From: Mesorhizobium sp.
GTDB lineage: Bacteria; Pseudomonadota; Alphaproteobacteria; Rhizobiales; Rhizobiaceae
Length of the DNA: 64,000 nucleotides
Direction: 5' to 3'
Assembly (NCBI GenBank): GCA_004020645.1
Contig: SAQL01000003.1
Location: 310,001 to 374,000 of the forward strand
In this document: piece after piece, positions 44,801 to 54,708 of the stretch
How the letters are laid out: each line of letters begins with the position of its first letter
Position numbering within the stretch: position 1 is the first letter of the stretch
The notes under the pieces: model-generated
Databases searched by the model: none
What the model was told of the DNA's origin: nothing
Seen by the model: the letters and a program-made list of their open reading frames with translations, nothing else
Position numbers and translations under genes: made by a program

Positions 44801-45490
44801 ATGCGCGGCGAAGTGCTTCACTATGACGAGGATCACGGCTTCGGTTTCATCACCGGAGCCGACGGCAACCGCTACACGTTCGCGCGCGAGGATCTGCGCC
44901 GAGAGGCGACGATAGGCAGGGGCACGGCCATCGAGTTCCAGCCGGCTGGTGGACGGGCACGCGACGTTTTTTCGATCCGTGCCCAGCCTCCCAGTCCGCC
45001 TGCCGCAACCGCCGCCCCGACTCAAACCGGCAATGCGCCCGGGGCGCCGCAACATTTCGGCCGGTCCGCTGAAAGTCGTCCCGCCGCGGCTACCGGATTG
45101 TGGGATTATTTCTGGCAGGGCCTGACTGAAAATTACTTCAACTTCGCCGGTCGTGCCCGCCGCAAGGAATATTGGGGCTTTTGCCTTTTCTGGACGATCG
45201 CGCTGATTGTGGTCTTAGGCATTGGCCTCTTCATCGACGACGCCATGGGCAATATTGACGAATTGCCGGCAGTGACGGTCGGTCTTTGCGGTACGTTTGT
45301 GCTGGCGACGATCCCGCCATGGATCGGACTGAACGTGCGTCGCTTGCACGACATCGGCCTGACCGGCTGGCTTTTTCTGGCGGCGCTCATCCCAACCATT
45401 GGCTGGCTGATCATCTTGGTCTTCGCGCTGATCCCAACGCAGGCCCGTGATAACCAGTGGGGTCCGGTGCCGGCGGGCGTCAGGGCCTAG
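44801..45490 (+). CDS. cold-shock-like domain fused to DUF805 membrane domain
   Basis: 229 aa from the ATG at 44801. Residues 1-65 (MRGEVLHYDEDHGFGFITGA, then RYTFAREDLRREATIGRGTA) follow a cold-shock/OB pattern, G-x-V-x10-G-F-G-F-I. Residues ~66-115 form a Pro/Ala/Thr linker. Residues ~120-225 are DUF805 (GRARRKEYWGFCLFWTIALI, NVRRLHDIGLTGW) with three or four membrane helices. The combination suggests a membrane-anchored nucleic-acid- or ligand-binding module. Function unknown. Confidence 0.82.
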   Translation: MRGEVLHYDEDHGFGFITGADGNRYTFAREDLRREATIGRGTAIEFQPAGGRARDVFSIRAQPPSPPAATAAPTQTGNAPGAPQHFGRSAESRPAAATGLWDYFWQGLTENYFNFAGRARRKEYWGFCLFWTIALIVVLGIGLFIDDAMGNIDELPAVTVGLCGTFVLATIPPWIGLNVRRLHDIGLTGWLFLAALIPTIGWLIILVFALIPTQARDNQWGPVPAGVRA

Positions 45491-45572
45491 CTGCTCGACA
45501 CAGTGATTTTCAGGGGCTGGAAGCCGGGATTTTGAGGGGCTGGAAGGCGGGCGGACGTCGACCGCCACAAGC

Positions 45573-46676
45573 TCAGCCCAGGAACTTGGCAATGATCGCG
45601 TCGCCCATCTCAGCGGTGCCGACCTCGGTCATTCCAGGGGAAAGAATATCCCTGGTGCGCAAGCCCTGGTCGAGCACGGCGGCGATGGCGCTTTCCAGGC
45701 GGTCGGCCTCGGCCACCATGCCGAAGGAATAGCGCATGCACATGGCGAAGGAAGCGATCATGGCGATCGGGTTGGCGATGCCCTTGCCGGCGATATCCGG
45801 CGCCGAACCGTGCACCGGCTCATAGAGCGCCTTGCGCTTTTTCGTCCTGGCATCCGGCGCGCCGAGCGACGCCGAGGGCAGCATGCCGATCGAGCCGGTC
45901 AGCATGGCGGCGATGTCGGACAGCATGTCGCCGAACAGATTGTCGGTGACGATGACGTCGAATTGTTTCGGCCAGCGCACCAGCTGCATGCCGCCGGCAT
46001 CGGCCAGCATGTGATCGAGCTTGACGTCGGCATATCTGGCCTTGTGCGTCTGCGTGACGACTTCGTTCCACAGCACGCCCGACTTCATCACATTGCGTTT
46101 TTCCATCGAGGTGACGTGGTTCTTGCGGGTGCGCGCCAATTCGAAGGCGACGCCCGAGATGCGCTCGATCTCGAACGTGTCGTAGACCTGGGTGTCGATA
46201 CCGCGCTTCTGACCGTTGCCGAGATCGATGATCTGCTTCGGCTCGCCGAAATAGACGCCGCCGGTGAGCTCGCGCACAATCAGAATGTCGAGCCCCTCGA
46301 CCACCTCCTGCTTGAGCGAGGACGATGCCGCCAGAGCCGGATAACAGATGGCGGGCCTGAGATTGGCGAACAGCTCCATATCCTTGCGCAGCCGCAGCAG
46401 TCCGGCTTCCGGGCGCACTTCATACGGCACCGCATCCCATTTCGGCCCGCCGACGGCGCCGAACAGTACCGCGTCGGCGGCCATCGCCTTGGCCATGTCG
46501 GCATCGGAAATCGCCGCGCCATGTGCGTCATAGGCGCAGCCGCCGACCAGCCCCTCATCGGTGACGAAACCGCTGCCGAGCTTGTCGTTCATGGCGGCGA
46601 TCAGCTTCTTCACCTCGGCCATCGCCTCGGGGCCGATGCCGTCGCCGGCGAGCAGGAGAAGATTTTTCGAAGCCAT
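45573..46676 (-). CDS. leuB: 3-isopropylmalate dehydrogenase
   Basis: 367 aa, full length. The start [20 protein letters not shown], the substrate and metal block [20 protein letters not shown], and the NAD-binding [20 protein letters not shown] are diagnostic. It oxidises 3-isopropylmalate to 2-ketoisocaproate in leucine synthesis. A family B palindrome lies 21 bp upstream of its start, within the presumed leader. Confidence 0.97.
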   Translation of the reverse strand: MASKNLLLLAGDGIGPEAMAEVKKLIAAMNDKLGSGFVTDEGLVGGCAYDAHGAAISDADMAKAMAADAVLFGAVGGPKWDAVPYEVRPEAGLLRLRKDMELFANLRPAICYPALAASSSLKQEVVEGLDILIVRELTGGVYFGEPKQIIDLGNGQKRGIDTQVYDTFEIERISGVAFELARTRKNHVTSMEKRNVMKSGVLWNEVVTQTHKARYADVKLDHMLADAGGMQLVRWPKQFDVIVTDNLFGDMLSDIAAMLTGSIGMLPSASLGAPDARTKKRKALYEPVHGSAPDIAGKGIANPIAMIASFAMCMRYSFGMVAEADRLESAIAAVLDQGLRTRDILSPGMTEVGTAEMGDAIIAKFLG

Positions 46677-46696
46677 CCGGAACCGTCCTAATTGTG

Positions 46697-46742
46697 GCGC
46701 ATGACCCCGAAATCGGAATCGATTTCGGAAAGGATCATGCGC
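46697..46742. repeat. palindromic repeat (family B variant) upstream of leuB
   Basis: GCGCATGACCCCGAAATCGG...GGATCATGCGC, imperfect inverted arms. A second repeat block follows (CTACAGCGTCC...GGACGCGCGGCGCTGT, about 46755-46788), and at 46870-46906 there is a GGACAGCG/CGCTGTCC hairpin. The 260-bp gap 46677-46936 between RidA and leuB consists largely of such repeats. Confidence 0.75.
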
Positions 46743-46936
46743 AGAACCAAAATTCTACAGCGTCCCAAAGGACGCGCGGCGCTGTCGTGAGCCGCGGTCT
46801 TGCTAAACGCCAAGCGGCTCACGCGCAAGCGTTTGGTTCAGAGCATCTTGGCGATCCTCGTGCTCCCATCAGTCCTGCCGGACAGCGAGGGGCGCTGTCC
46901 CGCCGACGTCGTGCAGCTTCTGCACTGCCGCCGCGC

Positions 46937-47320
46937 TCAGGCCGTGCGTTTGAGCGCCGTCACCTCGATCTCGATCTTCATTTCCGGCTTGTTGAGCTGG
47001 CAGACGATCATCGTCGCCGCCGGCCTGATCTCGCCAAAGGCCTCGCCGAGGATCGGAAAGACAATGTCGACGAAAGTGGCGTCGGTGATGTAGTAATGCG
47101 CCCGCACCACATCGGCCATCTCGAAGCCGCCATCCTGCAGCGCCTTGGCGATCGTCGCAAGGCAATTGCGCGTCTGCGTCTCGACCGTCTCCGGCATCGA
47201 CATGGTCGCATAGTTATAGCCAGTCGTTCCGGAAACGAAACACCAGTCGCCCTGTACCACGGCGCGCGAATATCCGGCGGCCTTCTCGAACGGCGAGCCG
47301 GTGGAGATCAGTTTTCGCAT
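46937..47320 (-). CDS. RidA family protein
   Basis: 127 aa from the ATG at 47320 (GAGGAACC upstream). RidA/YjgF fold: KLISTGSPFEKAAGYSRAVV, FVSGTTGYNYATM, RNCLATIAKALQDGGFEMAD, and a terminal KIEIEVTALKRT with the usual active-site Glu. Typical RidA hydrolyses reactive enamine/imine intermediates; the classic Arg105 (IEIEAIA pattern) is not clearly conserved, so it belongs to a divergent subgroup. Confidence 0.88.
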   Translation of the reverse strand: MRKLISTGSPFEKAAGYSRAVVQGDWCFVSGTTGYNYATMSMPETVETQTRNCLATIAKALQDGGFEMADVVRAHYYITDATFVDIVFPILGEAFGEIRPAATMIVCQLNKPEMKIEIEVTALKRTA

Positions 47321-47467
47321 GGTTCCTCGCATTTTCCTTAGGAAGGTTGAGCCGAAGGTGCCTTCCCGCCATAGGCCAGACAGGGCGGATCGACGGTGCA
47401 AAAAACCTTTGATGTGAAACGACGGTAGAGACATCGAGCGCAATGCGCGTAGCCAGCGCCTGACCCG

Positions 47468-47776
47468 TCACTTACCCTTAATGACCTTCCAAATCTCGGT
47501 CGGTTGGTTGAGCTGGAGGTTGTTGATGTCGGACGCGGTAATTCGGCCACTGAGCACCGCATCGCGCAAGCGCTGACAGAAGAGGCTTGGCATGCGTTCC
47601 TGGGACACACCCATGAAGGCGGAGGTCTCATGTTTGAGCGTAATGCTTCATACAGCGACAGCGGCGATGCAGCGGTTGTACCCCGCCTCGGGATTCTTCT
47701 TCGCGGTGTCCTGTCCAGTCTGGCAACCTGCCAGAGCGCCGACCATCGCCGGCAAAATCAAAAACCTCAATCTCAT
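47468..47776 (-). pseudogene. small lipoprotein gene interrupted by an in-frame TGA
   Basis: Reading minus from the ATG at 47776 gives MRLRFLILPAMVGALAGCQT, a lipoprotein signal with lipobox LAGC, then KKNPEAGYNRCIAAVAV and a TGA at 47650-47648. Beyond that stop the same frame continues for about 59 codons with sensible protein: HETSAFMGVSQERMPSLFCQ, then SGRITASDINNLQLNQPTEI and WKVIKGK before a normal TGA at 47470. The pieces together make a coherent ~100-residue lipoprotein of unknown function. A single substitution or sequence error would explain the stop. No independent start is seen for the second half. Confidence 0.7.
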
Positions 47777-47887
47777 AGCAAATTCCCCTGCCCATTGCGA
47801 AAGCAGTTGGACAAGATCGCCAAGAGGTCAAGCGAGAAAGCGTCTGGTCTAGTCTTTTGATGTCGGTATATTAGGGGATACAAATAA

Positions 47888-47911
47888 AGAACCCGGCTTT
47901 CACCGGGTTCT
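47888..47911 (-). terminator. Rho-independent terminator of argG
   Basis: A 9-bp stem AGAACCCGG/CCGGGTTCT with a 6-nt loop, read on the minus strand and followed by TTTATTTG. It lies 17 bp downstream of the argG stop. Confidence 0.9.
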
Positions 47912-47927
47912 ACATGTCCTATTCTGG

Positions 47928-49151
47928 TTAGTTCTTTCGACTGCGCGCCGCCAGCGTCCTCAGCCTCAGCGCGTTGAGGCGGATGAAGCCTTCGGCATCC
48001 TTCTGGTCGTAGGCGCCGCGGTCGTCCTCGAAGGTGACCAGCGCGTCGGAATAGAGCGTCTTCTTCGACTTGCGGCCGGTGACGATGACGTTGCCCTTGT
48101 AGAGTTTTAGCCGCACCGTGCCTTCGACATCTTCCTGGCTCTTGTCGATCATCGCCTGCAGCATCAGGCGCTCGGGCGCGAACCAGAAGCCATTGTAGAT
48201 CAGCTCGGCATAGCGCGGCATGAACTCGTCCTTGAGGTGGGCGGCGCCACGGTCGAGCGTGATCGATTCGATGGCCCGGTGGGCTGATATCAGTATGGTG
48301 CCGCCGGGGGTCTCGTAGACGCCGCGCGATTTCATACCGACGAAACGGTTCTCGACCAGGTCGAGCCGGCCGATGCCGTTGTCGCGGCCGAGATCGTTGA
48401 GCGCCGCCAGCATCGTCGCCGGTGACAGCTTTTTGCCGTCGAGCGCGATCGGGTCACCCTTCAGGAATTCGATCTCAATCTCCGTGACCTCATCAGGCGC
48501 GTCCATCGGCGAGATGGTGCGCTGGTGGACGAATTCCGGCGGCTCGCTCCACGGATCTTCCAGCACTTTGCCCTCGGAAGACGAATGCAGCAGGTTGGCG
48601 TCGACCGAAAACGGCGCGTCGCCCCTCTTGTCCTTCGGCACCGGGATCTGGTGCTGCTCGGCGAAGTCGATCAGGTCGGTGCGCGACTTGAACGACCAGT
48701 CGCGCCATGGCGCGATGACCTTGATGTCGGGGTTGAGCGCATAGGCCGAGAGCTCGAAGCGGACCTGGTCGTTGCCCTTGCCGGTGGCGCCATGCGCAAT
48801 CGCATCGGCGCCGGTCTCCCTGGCGATCTCGACCAAGTGCTTTGAGATTAGCGGCCGCGCGATCGAGGTGCCGAGCAAGTACGTGCCTTCATAGACGGCA
48901 TTGGCGCGGAACATCGGGAAGACGAAATCGGAGACGAATTCCTCGCGCACATCCATGATGCGGATGTCCTTGATGCCCATCATCTCGGCCTTGCGCCGCG
49001 CCGGCTCCAACTCGCCGCCCTGGCCGAGATCGGCGGTGAAGGTGACGACTTCGGCGCCAAGCTCGGTCTGCAGCCATTTCAGGATGATGGAAGTGTCGAG
49101 GCCGCCGGAATAGGCGAGCACGACCTTCTTGACGGCTTTCCATTTGGACAT
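47928..49151 (-). CDS. argG: argininosuccinate synthase
   Basis: 407 aa. PP-loop [20 protein letters not shown] at the N-terminus, then [20 protein letters not shown] and [18 protein letters not shown]. Joins citrulline and aspartate with ATP to give argininosuccinate, the penultimate step of arginine synthesis. Full length. The 297-bp region between argG and the LysE gene holds an imperfect palindrome (GATCTCCCCC...GGGAGGAGATC, about 49248-49288) and no gene that I can see. Confidence 0.97.
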   Translation of the reverse strand: MSKWKAVKKVVLAYSGGLDTSIILKWLQTELGAEVVTFTADLGQGGELEPARRKAEMMGIKDIRIMDVREEFVSDFVFPMFRANAVYEGTYLLGTSIARPLISKHLVEIARETGADAIAHGATGKGNDQVRFELSAYALNPDIKVIAPWRDWSFKSRTDLIDFAEQHQIPVPKDKRGDAPFSVDANLLHSSSEGKVLEDPWSEPPEFVHQRTISPMDAPDEVTEIEIEFLKGDPIALDGKKLSPATMLAALNDLGRDNGIGRLDLVENRFVGMKSRGVYETPGGTILISAHRAIESITLDRGAAHLKDEFMPRYAELIYNGFWFAPERLMLQAMIDKSQEDVEGTVRLKLYKGNVIVTGRKSKKTLYSDALVTFEDDRGAYDQKDAEGFIRLNALRLRTLAARSRKN

Positions 49152-49448
49152 TTTTGCGGTTCCGCGACAGGGTTCTTCGCGGGCGAGGTATCACGCCGGT
49201 TCCGACTAGCGCAAGGGACGAACGCTGCTCAGGCCGTCGGTGAAGTTGCCGATCTCCCCCGCAAAGGGGCGCAAAGGGAGGAGATCGGATGTCACTTGGG
49301 CCTTCGCCAACGCTGGAGGCAGTCGGATGTGCGGCGGCGCCGACATCGAACTTTCGACCTGGCTGGATCAGACGCTCTGCTAGCAAGAAGCTGGCGCCGC
49401 CTTGGCGCCTGCGCTATAGGCACCAACTGTTTATCCAGGGCCCTGCAG

Positions 49449-50090
49449 ATGTCCTTCATTCCCGATACCGCGACGCTGATCCAGTTCGCCATCGCCACCG
49501 TGATCCTGGCGATCACACCTGGGCCTGACATGACGCTGTTCGTGTCGCGCACGCTGAGCCATGGCCGCGCCACCGGGTTTGCCTCAATGGCCGGCGCGCT
49601 GTGCGGCACACTGATCCACACCACGCTGGTCGTGGTCGGCATCTCGGCGCTGATCGTTGCCTCGCCGATGTCCTTCCTGGCCCTGAAGATTTTCGGCGCC
49701 GGCTATCTCGTTTTCCTGGCCTGGCAGGCGATCACCAAGGGGTCGGCGTTTTCGCCGGAGAAGAAGACCGGGCCTGAGATTTCGCTGTTCCGCGCTTGGG
49801 CGGCGGGGCTCGGTGTCAATCTGCTCAACCCGAAGATCATCTTGTTCTTCATGACCTTCCTGCCGCAGTTCGTCTCCGCGCATGATCCGAACGCGCCCGG
49901 AAAACTGTTCTTCCTCGGCGCGATGTTCGTCGTTTTGTCGATCCCGGTAACAGCGCCGATGGTCTTTGCAGCAGAAAAATTCTCCGCGGCGATGAAGACC
50001 AGCCCGCGGGTGACGCGCGTCGTCGACTATCTGTTCGCCGGGGTGTTTTCGGCCTTCGCGCTTAAGATCCTGACCGCCCAGGCGAAGTAG
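49449..50090 (+). CDS. LysE/RhtB family amino-acid exporter
   Basis: 213 aa from the ATG at 49449. The LysE signature ILAITPGPDMTLFVSRTLSH lies in the first helix. Later segments are ISALIVASPMSFLALKIFGA and AAGLGVNLLNPKIILFFMTF, with six hydrophobic segments in total. Exports an amino acid or homoserine-lactone-like compound across the inner membrane. Its 3' end overlaps the convergent membrane-protein gene by 29 bp. Confidence 0.9.
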   Translation: MSFIPDTATLIQFAIATVILAITPGPDMTLFVSRTLSHGRATGFASMAGALCGTLIHTTLVVVGISALIVASPMSFLALKIFGAGYLVFLAWQAITKGSAFSPEKKTGPEISLFRAWAAGLGVNLLNPKIILFFMTFLPQFVSAHDPNAPGKLFFLGAMFVVLSIPVTAPMVFAAEKFSAAMKTSPRVTRVVDYLFAGVFSAFALKILTAQAK

Positions 50091-50547
50091 ACGCGGACCT
50101 TCCGGCTTGCCGCCAGCTTCCGGCCGAGCGCCCGGCGCTCAGCCAGTAGAAAATGCCGCCGACCATACCGCAGCCGATCACGGCAGCGACGACGCGCGGG
50201 TCGGTGATCTCGAAATTGGCATCGGCGGTCTGGTGGGCGAAGCCGAGGAAGACCGCCGCGACCATTGCGCCCGCCAGCGCATAGAACAGCCAGTCGCGCC
50301 GTCCGAGGATTTCCGAGACGAGAATGGCGATGGCTGCCGGCATGAAGGCGAAATAGGCGACGAACAGTGCAACGAAGGGAATTGAGAACCACAGCGAAGC
50401 CTGCGCCGCCGGCTGCGTCTCGTCCGTCATCAGCCCAAGAGAGGCCAGGAACATGATGTTGAGGAAGGCGCTGGCCGCCAGCGCGGCGACGACATAGCCG
50501 ATCAGGATGACGGCGAAGCGGACGAGATAGGCAACGAGACGGGTCAC
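50062..50547 (-). CDS. hypothetical four-helix membrane protein
   Basis: 161 aa. GTG start overlapping the rlmN stop (GTGA), so it is translationally coupled. About four hydrophobic segments: [55 protein letters not shown] and [20 protein letters not shown]. The tail is Ser/Arg-rich. I do not recognise the family. Confidence 0.75.
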   Translation of the reverse strand: MTRLVAYLVRFAVILIGYVVAALAASAFLNIMFLASLGLMTDETQPAAQASLWFSIPFVALFVAYFAFMPAAIAILVSEILGRRDWLFYALAGAMVAAVFLGFAHQTADANFEITDPRVVAAVIGCGMVGGIFYWLSAGRSAGSWRQAGRSASTSPGRSGS

Positions 50548-51779
50548 GCCTCGCCGTGCCCCGCGATCATCATCGCTTCCAGCGCCAGCCGGTCGACCTT
50601 GCGCATGCGCTCGGACTCCGACTTGAGCTGGCCGCAGGCTGCGAGGATGTCACGGCCGCGCGGCGTGCGGATCGGCGAGGCATAGCCGGCATTGTTGATG
50701 TAGTCGGCGAATTTCTCGATCGTCTCCCAGTCGGAGCACTGGTAGTTGGTGCCCGGCCACGGGTTGAACGGGATCAGATTGATCTTGGCCGGAATGCCCT
50801 TGAGCAGCTTGATAAGCCCTTTGGCGTCATCGATCGAATCGTTGACGTCCTTCAGCATCACATATTCGAAGGTGATGCGGCGGGCGTTCGACAGGCCGGG
50901 ATAGGCGCGGCAGGCGGCGATCAGCTCTTTCAGCGGATATTTTTTGTTGATCGGCACCAAAAGGTCGCGCAAATCGTCATTGGTGGCGTGCAGCGAGATC
51001 GCCAGCATGACGCCGATCTCCTCGCCGGTGCGGAAGATCTCCGGCACGACGCCGGAGGTCGACAGCGTGATGCGTCTTTTCGACAGGGAAAGCCCATCGC
51101 CGTCGGATGCGATCAGCAGCGCCTTCTTCACCGCCTCGAAATTGTAGAGCGGCTCGCCCATGCCCATCATGACGATGTTGGACACTTTCCGGCCCTCGGC
51201 CGGCACGATGGCGCCATCCGGCGTGTCGCGGTCGGGGAAATCGCCGAGCCGGTCGCGGGCGGTCAAAAGCTGGGCGAGGATTTCCTCTGATGTCAGGTTG
51301 CGCACCAGCTTCTGCGTGCCGGTGTGGCAGAAGGAGCAGGTCAGCGTGCAGCCGACCTGCGACGAAATGCAGAGCGTGCCGCGGCCTTCTTCGGGAATGT
51401 AGACGGTCTCGATCTCGACCGGCCGGCCGGCGCCGCGCGGCGGAAAACGAAACAGCCATTTGCGCGTGCCGTCGGAGGAAATCTGCTCCTCGACGATCTC
51501 GGGTCTGGCGACGGTGAAATGCTTGTCGAGCTCGGCGCGCAAGTCCTTGGAGATGTTGAACATGCCGGCAAAGTCGGAGACGCCGCGCACATACATCCAG
51601 TGCCAGAGCTGCTGGGCGCGCATCTTGGCCTGGCGCTCCGGCACGATGCCTGATGCAACCAGGGCAGCGCCAAGCTCGGCCCGGGTCAGGCCGATCAGCG
51701 ACGGTTTTTCGGCCGGCGTGGCGCGAGCCCGCAACGCGTCACGGGCGCCTTCGGCGGTGAGGTCGAATGAAAGGGTCAT
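50544..51779 (-). CDS. rlmN: 23S rRNA/tRNA adenine-C2 methyltransferase RlmN
   Basis: 411 aa from the ATG at 51779. Radical SAM CxxxCxxC: Cys144, Cys148 and Cys151 in [24 protein letters not shown] and SLHA motifs are present, as is the C-terminal catalytic Cys segment [12 protein letters not shown]. Methylates A2503 of 23S rRNA and A37 of some tRNAs. Full length. Confidence 0.96.
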   Translation of the reverse strand: MTLSFDLTAEGARDALRARATPAEKPSLIGLTRAELGAALVASGIVPERQAKMRAQQLWHWMYVRGVSDFAGMFNISKDLRAELDKHFTVARPEIVEEQISSDGTRKWLFRFPPRGAGRPVEIETVYIPEEGRGTLCISSQVGCTLTCSFCHTGTQKLVRNLTSEEILAQLLTARDRLGDFPDRDTPDGAIVPAEGRKVSNIVMMGMGEPLYNFEAVKKALLIASDGDGLSLSKRRITLSTSGVVPEIFRTGEEIGVMLAISLHATNDDLRDLLVPINKKYPLKELIAACRAYPGLSNARRITFEYVMLKDVNDSIDDAKGLIKLLKGIPAKINLIPFNPWPGTNYQCSDWETIEKFADYINNAGYASPIRTPRGRDILAACGQLKSESERMRKVDRLALEAMMIAGHGEA

Positions 51780-51955
51780 TGCTGCGCCAATATAAGCGAT
51801 TTGCGGCCGATTACAGCATCGTGCTGGAAATGAAGCGCGGCGCATAGCACAGGTTGACGGCGGAGTCATGGGTGGCGGCGGTTTCCTTCTCCCACAAGGG
51901 GAGAAGGGAGAGCCGCGCCCGGCCCGGCCCGGCCCTCACTTAAACCCGCCTATGG

Positions 51956-52459
51956 CTATTTGCACTTGGCGATGGACGACAGCGCCGCCGAAATGCCTTT
52001 CAGCGAAAAGACATAGGTGGTGGTGTTGCCGCGGCCGGACTTCGCCTGCACCTTCATGTCGCTGCCGGTTTTCATCGCGGCGATCAGCACCGGCTCCTCG
52101 GCGGCGTTCTCGACCCAGGCCGACTTGCCGCGGGTGAACATCGAGAAGCTCTTGCCGTCGATGGTGACGGTGGCCTTGGAGTTTTCCTGGAAATTGTAGC
52201 CGGCGATGAATTGCGGTTCATAGGACACCTGTTGTCCTGGCCGCTGGCTGACGAAGAAGAACATGTCGCCATGGTCAAGCGTCGGCGGCTGCTTGTCGGT
52301 CGGCACGGTCAACACATAGCAAACCTTGCCGCCCGACGCCTGGTAGCTGTAGGTGCCCCAGGCATTGTGTTGGCCGATCTTGGTCGCCGACTGCGCCAGA
52401 GCCGGCGCTGTCATGGCCACCAGTGCCAGGCTCGAAATTGTAGCAATCAATCCGCGCAT
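51956..52459 (-). CDS. invasion-associated locus B (IalB) family protein
   Basis: 167 aa from the ATG at 52459, which has GGGAAAAG upstream; an ATG at 52471 is the alternative. The signal peptide is MRGLIATISSLALVAMTAPA with cleavage near LAQ. The mature domain (WGTYSYQASGGKVCYVLTVP, FFFVSQRPGQQVSYEPQFIA) matches the IalB-type family. Periplasmic; IalB of Bartonella aids erythrocyte invasion, but the family is widespread in free-living rhizobia and the role here is unknown. A family A repeat fragment lies at 51885-51925. Confidence 0.86.
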   Translation of the reverse strand: MRGLIATISSLALVAMTAPALAQSATKIGQHNAWGTYSYQASGGKVCYVLTVPTDKQPPTLDHGDMFFFVSQRPGQQVSYEPQFIAGYNFQENSKATVTIDGKSFSMFTRGKSAWVENAAEEPVLIAAMKTGSDMKVQAKSGRGNTTTYVFSLKGISAALSSIAKCK

Positions 52460-52694
52460 CGCTTTTCCCATATATGGTGCGGAGGCAGGCCGGCTCGGCG
52501 TCCTGCCCGTCGCTTCATTTTGATTTAATCTGGGTTACCAAACGGTGAATTTCCTTTGGGAAAAGGACATCCACCCCAGGAAACCGCCGCCATCCTTGCG
52601 CCCGACGCTCTAAAAGCGGCAGTTGCAACGTCCCTTTCGCGACTTGGAGGCCACGAAAACGGCAAGAGTTTGACTTTTCTGCCTTATCGCCGGC

Positions 52695-53057
52695 TCAGCT
52701 GTTGTCGGCAATCGCCTGCTTGGCGGCGAGCCGATGCGCTGATGTGATGTGGGCTTTGACGGTGGTGATCGCGGCGGTCAGCACCGCGATGTCGTCGGTA
52801 AAGCCCAGTCCGAAGACGAAGTCGGGGATGAGGTCCGTCGGCAGCACGAAATAGCCGAGCGCCGCCACCAGGATGCCCTTGGCGCGCAGTGGCGTGTTCT
52901 TGTCCATGGCGCAGTAGTAGGCGGCGACCAGCTCTTCCATGAACGGGATCTGCCGGGCAGCCCTCTTGGCCGTGCGCCAGAATTTCTCGCGCACTTCGCG
53001 CTCCTCGCCCGGCTTGCCGCTCAAGCCGAAGAAATCAAAACCTGATTTTTGCGCCAT
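52695..53057 (-). CDS. YkvA family (DUF1232) protein
   Basis: 120 aa. The DUF1232 core is LVAALGYFVLPTDLIPDFVF, then GFTDDIAVLTAAITTVKAHI. The LIPD motif and following DD are the family hallmark. Probably membrane-associated. Function unknown. The 235-bp gap upstream of the IalB gene (52460-52694) holds only a plausible promoter region. Confidence 0.88.
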   Translation of the reverse strand: MAQKSGFDFFGLSGKPGEEREVREKFWRTAKRAARQIPFMEELVAAYYCAMDKNTPLRAKGILVAALGYFVLPTDLIPDFVFGLGFTDDIAVLTAAITTVKAHITSAHRLAAKQAIADNS

Positions 53058-53210
53058 CAGTCTCTCCTAACGAGGCTACGCATGTCGTTCCACGCGCGCC
53101 TGCCAACGGAAAATGTGGTGAAAGCAGTGCCCCACTACAAGATGACTCGACGCAGCGATTCCGACAGCTTGGAAAGGACCGGCAGCGAACGTCGAAGGAA
53201 ACCAGCGAGC

Positions 53211-53507
53211 TCAACCGCCGAAATAGCGGTCCATCGTCTTGGCCAGTTCGAAATCGAGCGCCGTCAGGCCGCCGGCATCATGGGTGTTCAGCGTCACGTT
53301 CACGGTCTTGTAGACATTCGACCAGTCGGGGTGGTGGTCCATCCTCTCCGCCGCCAGGGCGACACGGGTCATGAAGGCGAAGGCTTCGGAAAAATTCCTG
53401 AAGGTGAAGGTGCAAGCGATCGAGTCGCCGTCCCTGGCCAGCGACCAGCCGTCGAGCCCGGCCAGCGCCTCGGCGACCGCCTCCTTGCTCAGTTTCTCTC
53501 TCGTCAT
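53211..53507 (-). CDS. phhB: 4a-hydroxytetrahydrobiopterin dehydratase
   Basis: 98 aa. Active-site motif [20 protein letters not shown] followed by [17 protein letters not shown] is the PCD/DCoH signature. Dehydrates 4a-carbinolamine to recycle tetrahydropterin or to support pterin-dependent hydroxylases. No phenylalanine hydroxylase gene is in the window. Start ATG at 53507. Confidence 0.93.
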   Translation of the reverse strand: MTREKLSKEAVAEALAGLDGWSLARDGDSIACTFTFRNFSEAFAFMTRVALAAERMDHHPDWSNVYKTVNVTLNTHDAGGLTALDFELAKTMDRYFGG

Positions 53508-53559
53508 GGTCGTTTCCCGTGCTATCTGGATGCGCAGTCTTCAGCATAGTGCCGGATCG

Positions 53560-54078
53560 ATGAGCGCAAGGCCGATAAAATCCATTCTTTTCGTCTGTCT
53601 CGGCAATATCTGCCGCTCACCGTTGGCGGAGGGCGTGTTGCGCGCCGTCCTGGCGGAGCGCGGTCTCGATCGGGATATCCTGCTTGATTCGGCCGGAACC
53701 AGCGACTGGGAAGCCGGTTCGGCGCCTGACCCGCGCTCGGTGTCGATCGCAGAGCGGCACGGCATCGATATTTCCAGACAGCGGGCGCGCAAGCTGACGC
53801 CGGACGATTTTTCGCGTTTCGACCTGATTCTCGCCATGGACCGATCGAATCTCCGGGATCTGAAAGCGCTGGTGCCTGCCGCCATGCGCGACCGTGTCCA
53901 TCTGTTCCTGGAGTTCGCGCAGGGAAGGGTGAGCGACGTGCCGGACCCCTATCACGAGGGGCCTGAGGCGTTTGCCTCGGTCTACCGCATGATCCGCGAA
54001 GCGTCGGAGGCGCTGGCGACGCGGCTCGAGGCACGGCTGTCGGCGCCCGACAGGGGCCAGACCTCCTCGACGATGTAG
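53560..54078 (+). CDS. low molecular weight protein-tyrosine phosphatase
   Basis: 172 aa from the ATG at 53560. Catalytic P-loop ILFVCLGNICRSPLAEGVLR with Cys13-x5-Arg19, and the general-acid Asp in SDVPDPYHEGPEAFASVY. Could control exopolysaccharide export or arsenate reduction; no partner kinase is adjacent. Its 3' 97 bp overlap the convergent thpR gene. Confidence 0.92.
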   Translation: MSARPIKSILFVCLGNICRSPLAEGVLRAVLAERGLDRDILLDSAGTSDWEAGSAPDPRSVSIAERHGIDISRQRARKLTPDDFSRFDLILAMDRSNLRDLKALVPAAMRDRVHLFLEFAQGRVSDVPDPYHEGPEAFASVYRMIREASEALATRLEARLSAPDRGQTSSTM

Positions 54079-54578
54079 GGTCCGCCGCCGACCGAATCGC
54101 GCGACGACATCAGGACGAAGCGGCTGACACGGAAGGGCAGCGTAGAAAAATTGCCGCGTGCCGAAAGATACTGGGCGACATCGAGCGGGCTCGAATTGCG
54201 TAAGCGGGCCAAGGTCACATGCGGCATGAACTTGCGCGGATCAGCGGGGATGCCGAGGCGCTGGCAGATGCGCTCGATCTCGGCTTGCAGTGCTGAAAGG
54301 TCGGGCGAGGCGGAGACGCCGGCCCACACCGCATGCGGTTTCTTCTGGCCGAAGGCGCCGACTCCGGACAGCGTCAGCGGGAAGGATGGGCGGTGGACAC
54401 GGTCGAGCGCGTTGGCGATCTCGTCGGCGACATGGCCCTCGACATCGCCGATGAAGCGCAGCGTCAAATGGTAGTTCTCGACGTCGATCCATCGGGCCCC
54501 GGGCAGGCCGCCCCGGAGCAGGGACAGCGAAAGGGCGGCGTCACGCGGTATTTCGAGGGCGGTGAAAAGACGCGGCAT
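53982..54578 (-). CDS. thpR: RNA 2',3'-cyclic phosphodiesterase (LigT/ThpR)
   Basis: 198 aa from the ATG at 54578 (AGGAGGCTTACC upstream). The two HxTx catalytic motifs are YHLTLRFIGDV and PHVTLARLRN. 2H phosphoesterases of this type open 2',3'-cyclic phosphates at RNA ends. The C-terminal ~32 residues (SGADSRASSRVASASDAS) lie antisense to the phosphatase gene and look like a non-conserved read-on. Confidence 0.9.
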   Translation of the reverse strand: MPRLFTALEIPRDAALSLSLLRGGLPGARWIDVENYHLTLRFIGDVEGHVADEIANALDRVHRPSFPLTLSGVGAFGQKKPHAVWAGVSASPDLSALQAEIERICQRLGIPADPRKFMPHVTLARLRNSSPLDVAQYLSARGNFSTLPFRVSRFVLMSSRDSVGGGPYIVEEVWPLSGADSRASSRVASASDASRIMR

Positions 54579-54708
54579 GGTAAGCCTCCTGTCCTCGAAT
54601 CGAACTCTTGTCCCTAGCGAATCATCGAAAATCGAGCGGGGCAAGCGGTTTGTTGGTCGCAGGCTTGTCTAAAATCAAATCGTCCCTGGAGAACACGTGG
54701 CCAGTCCT

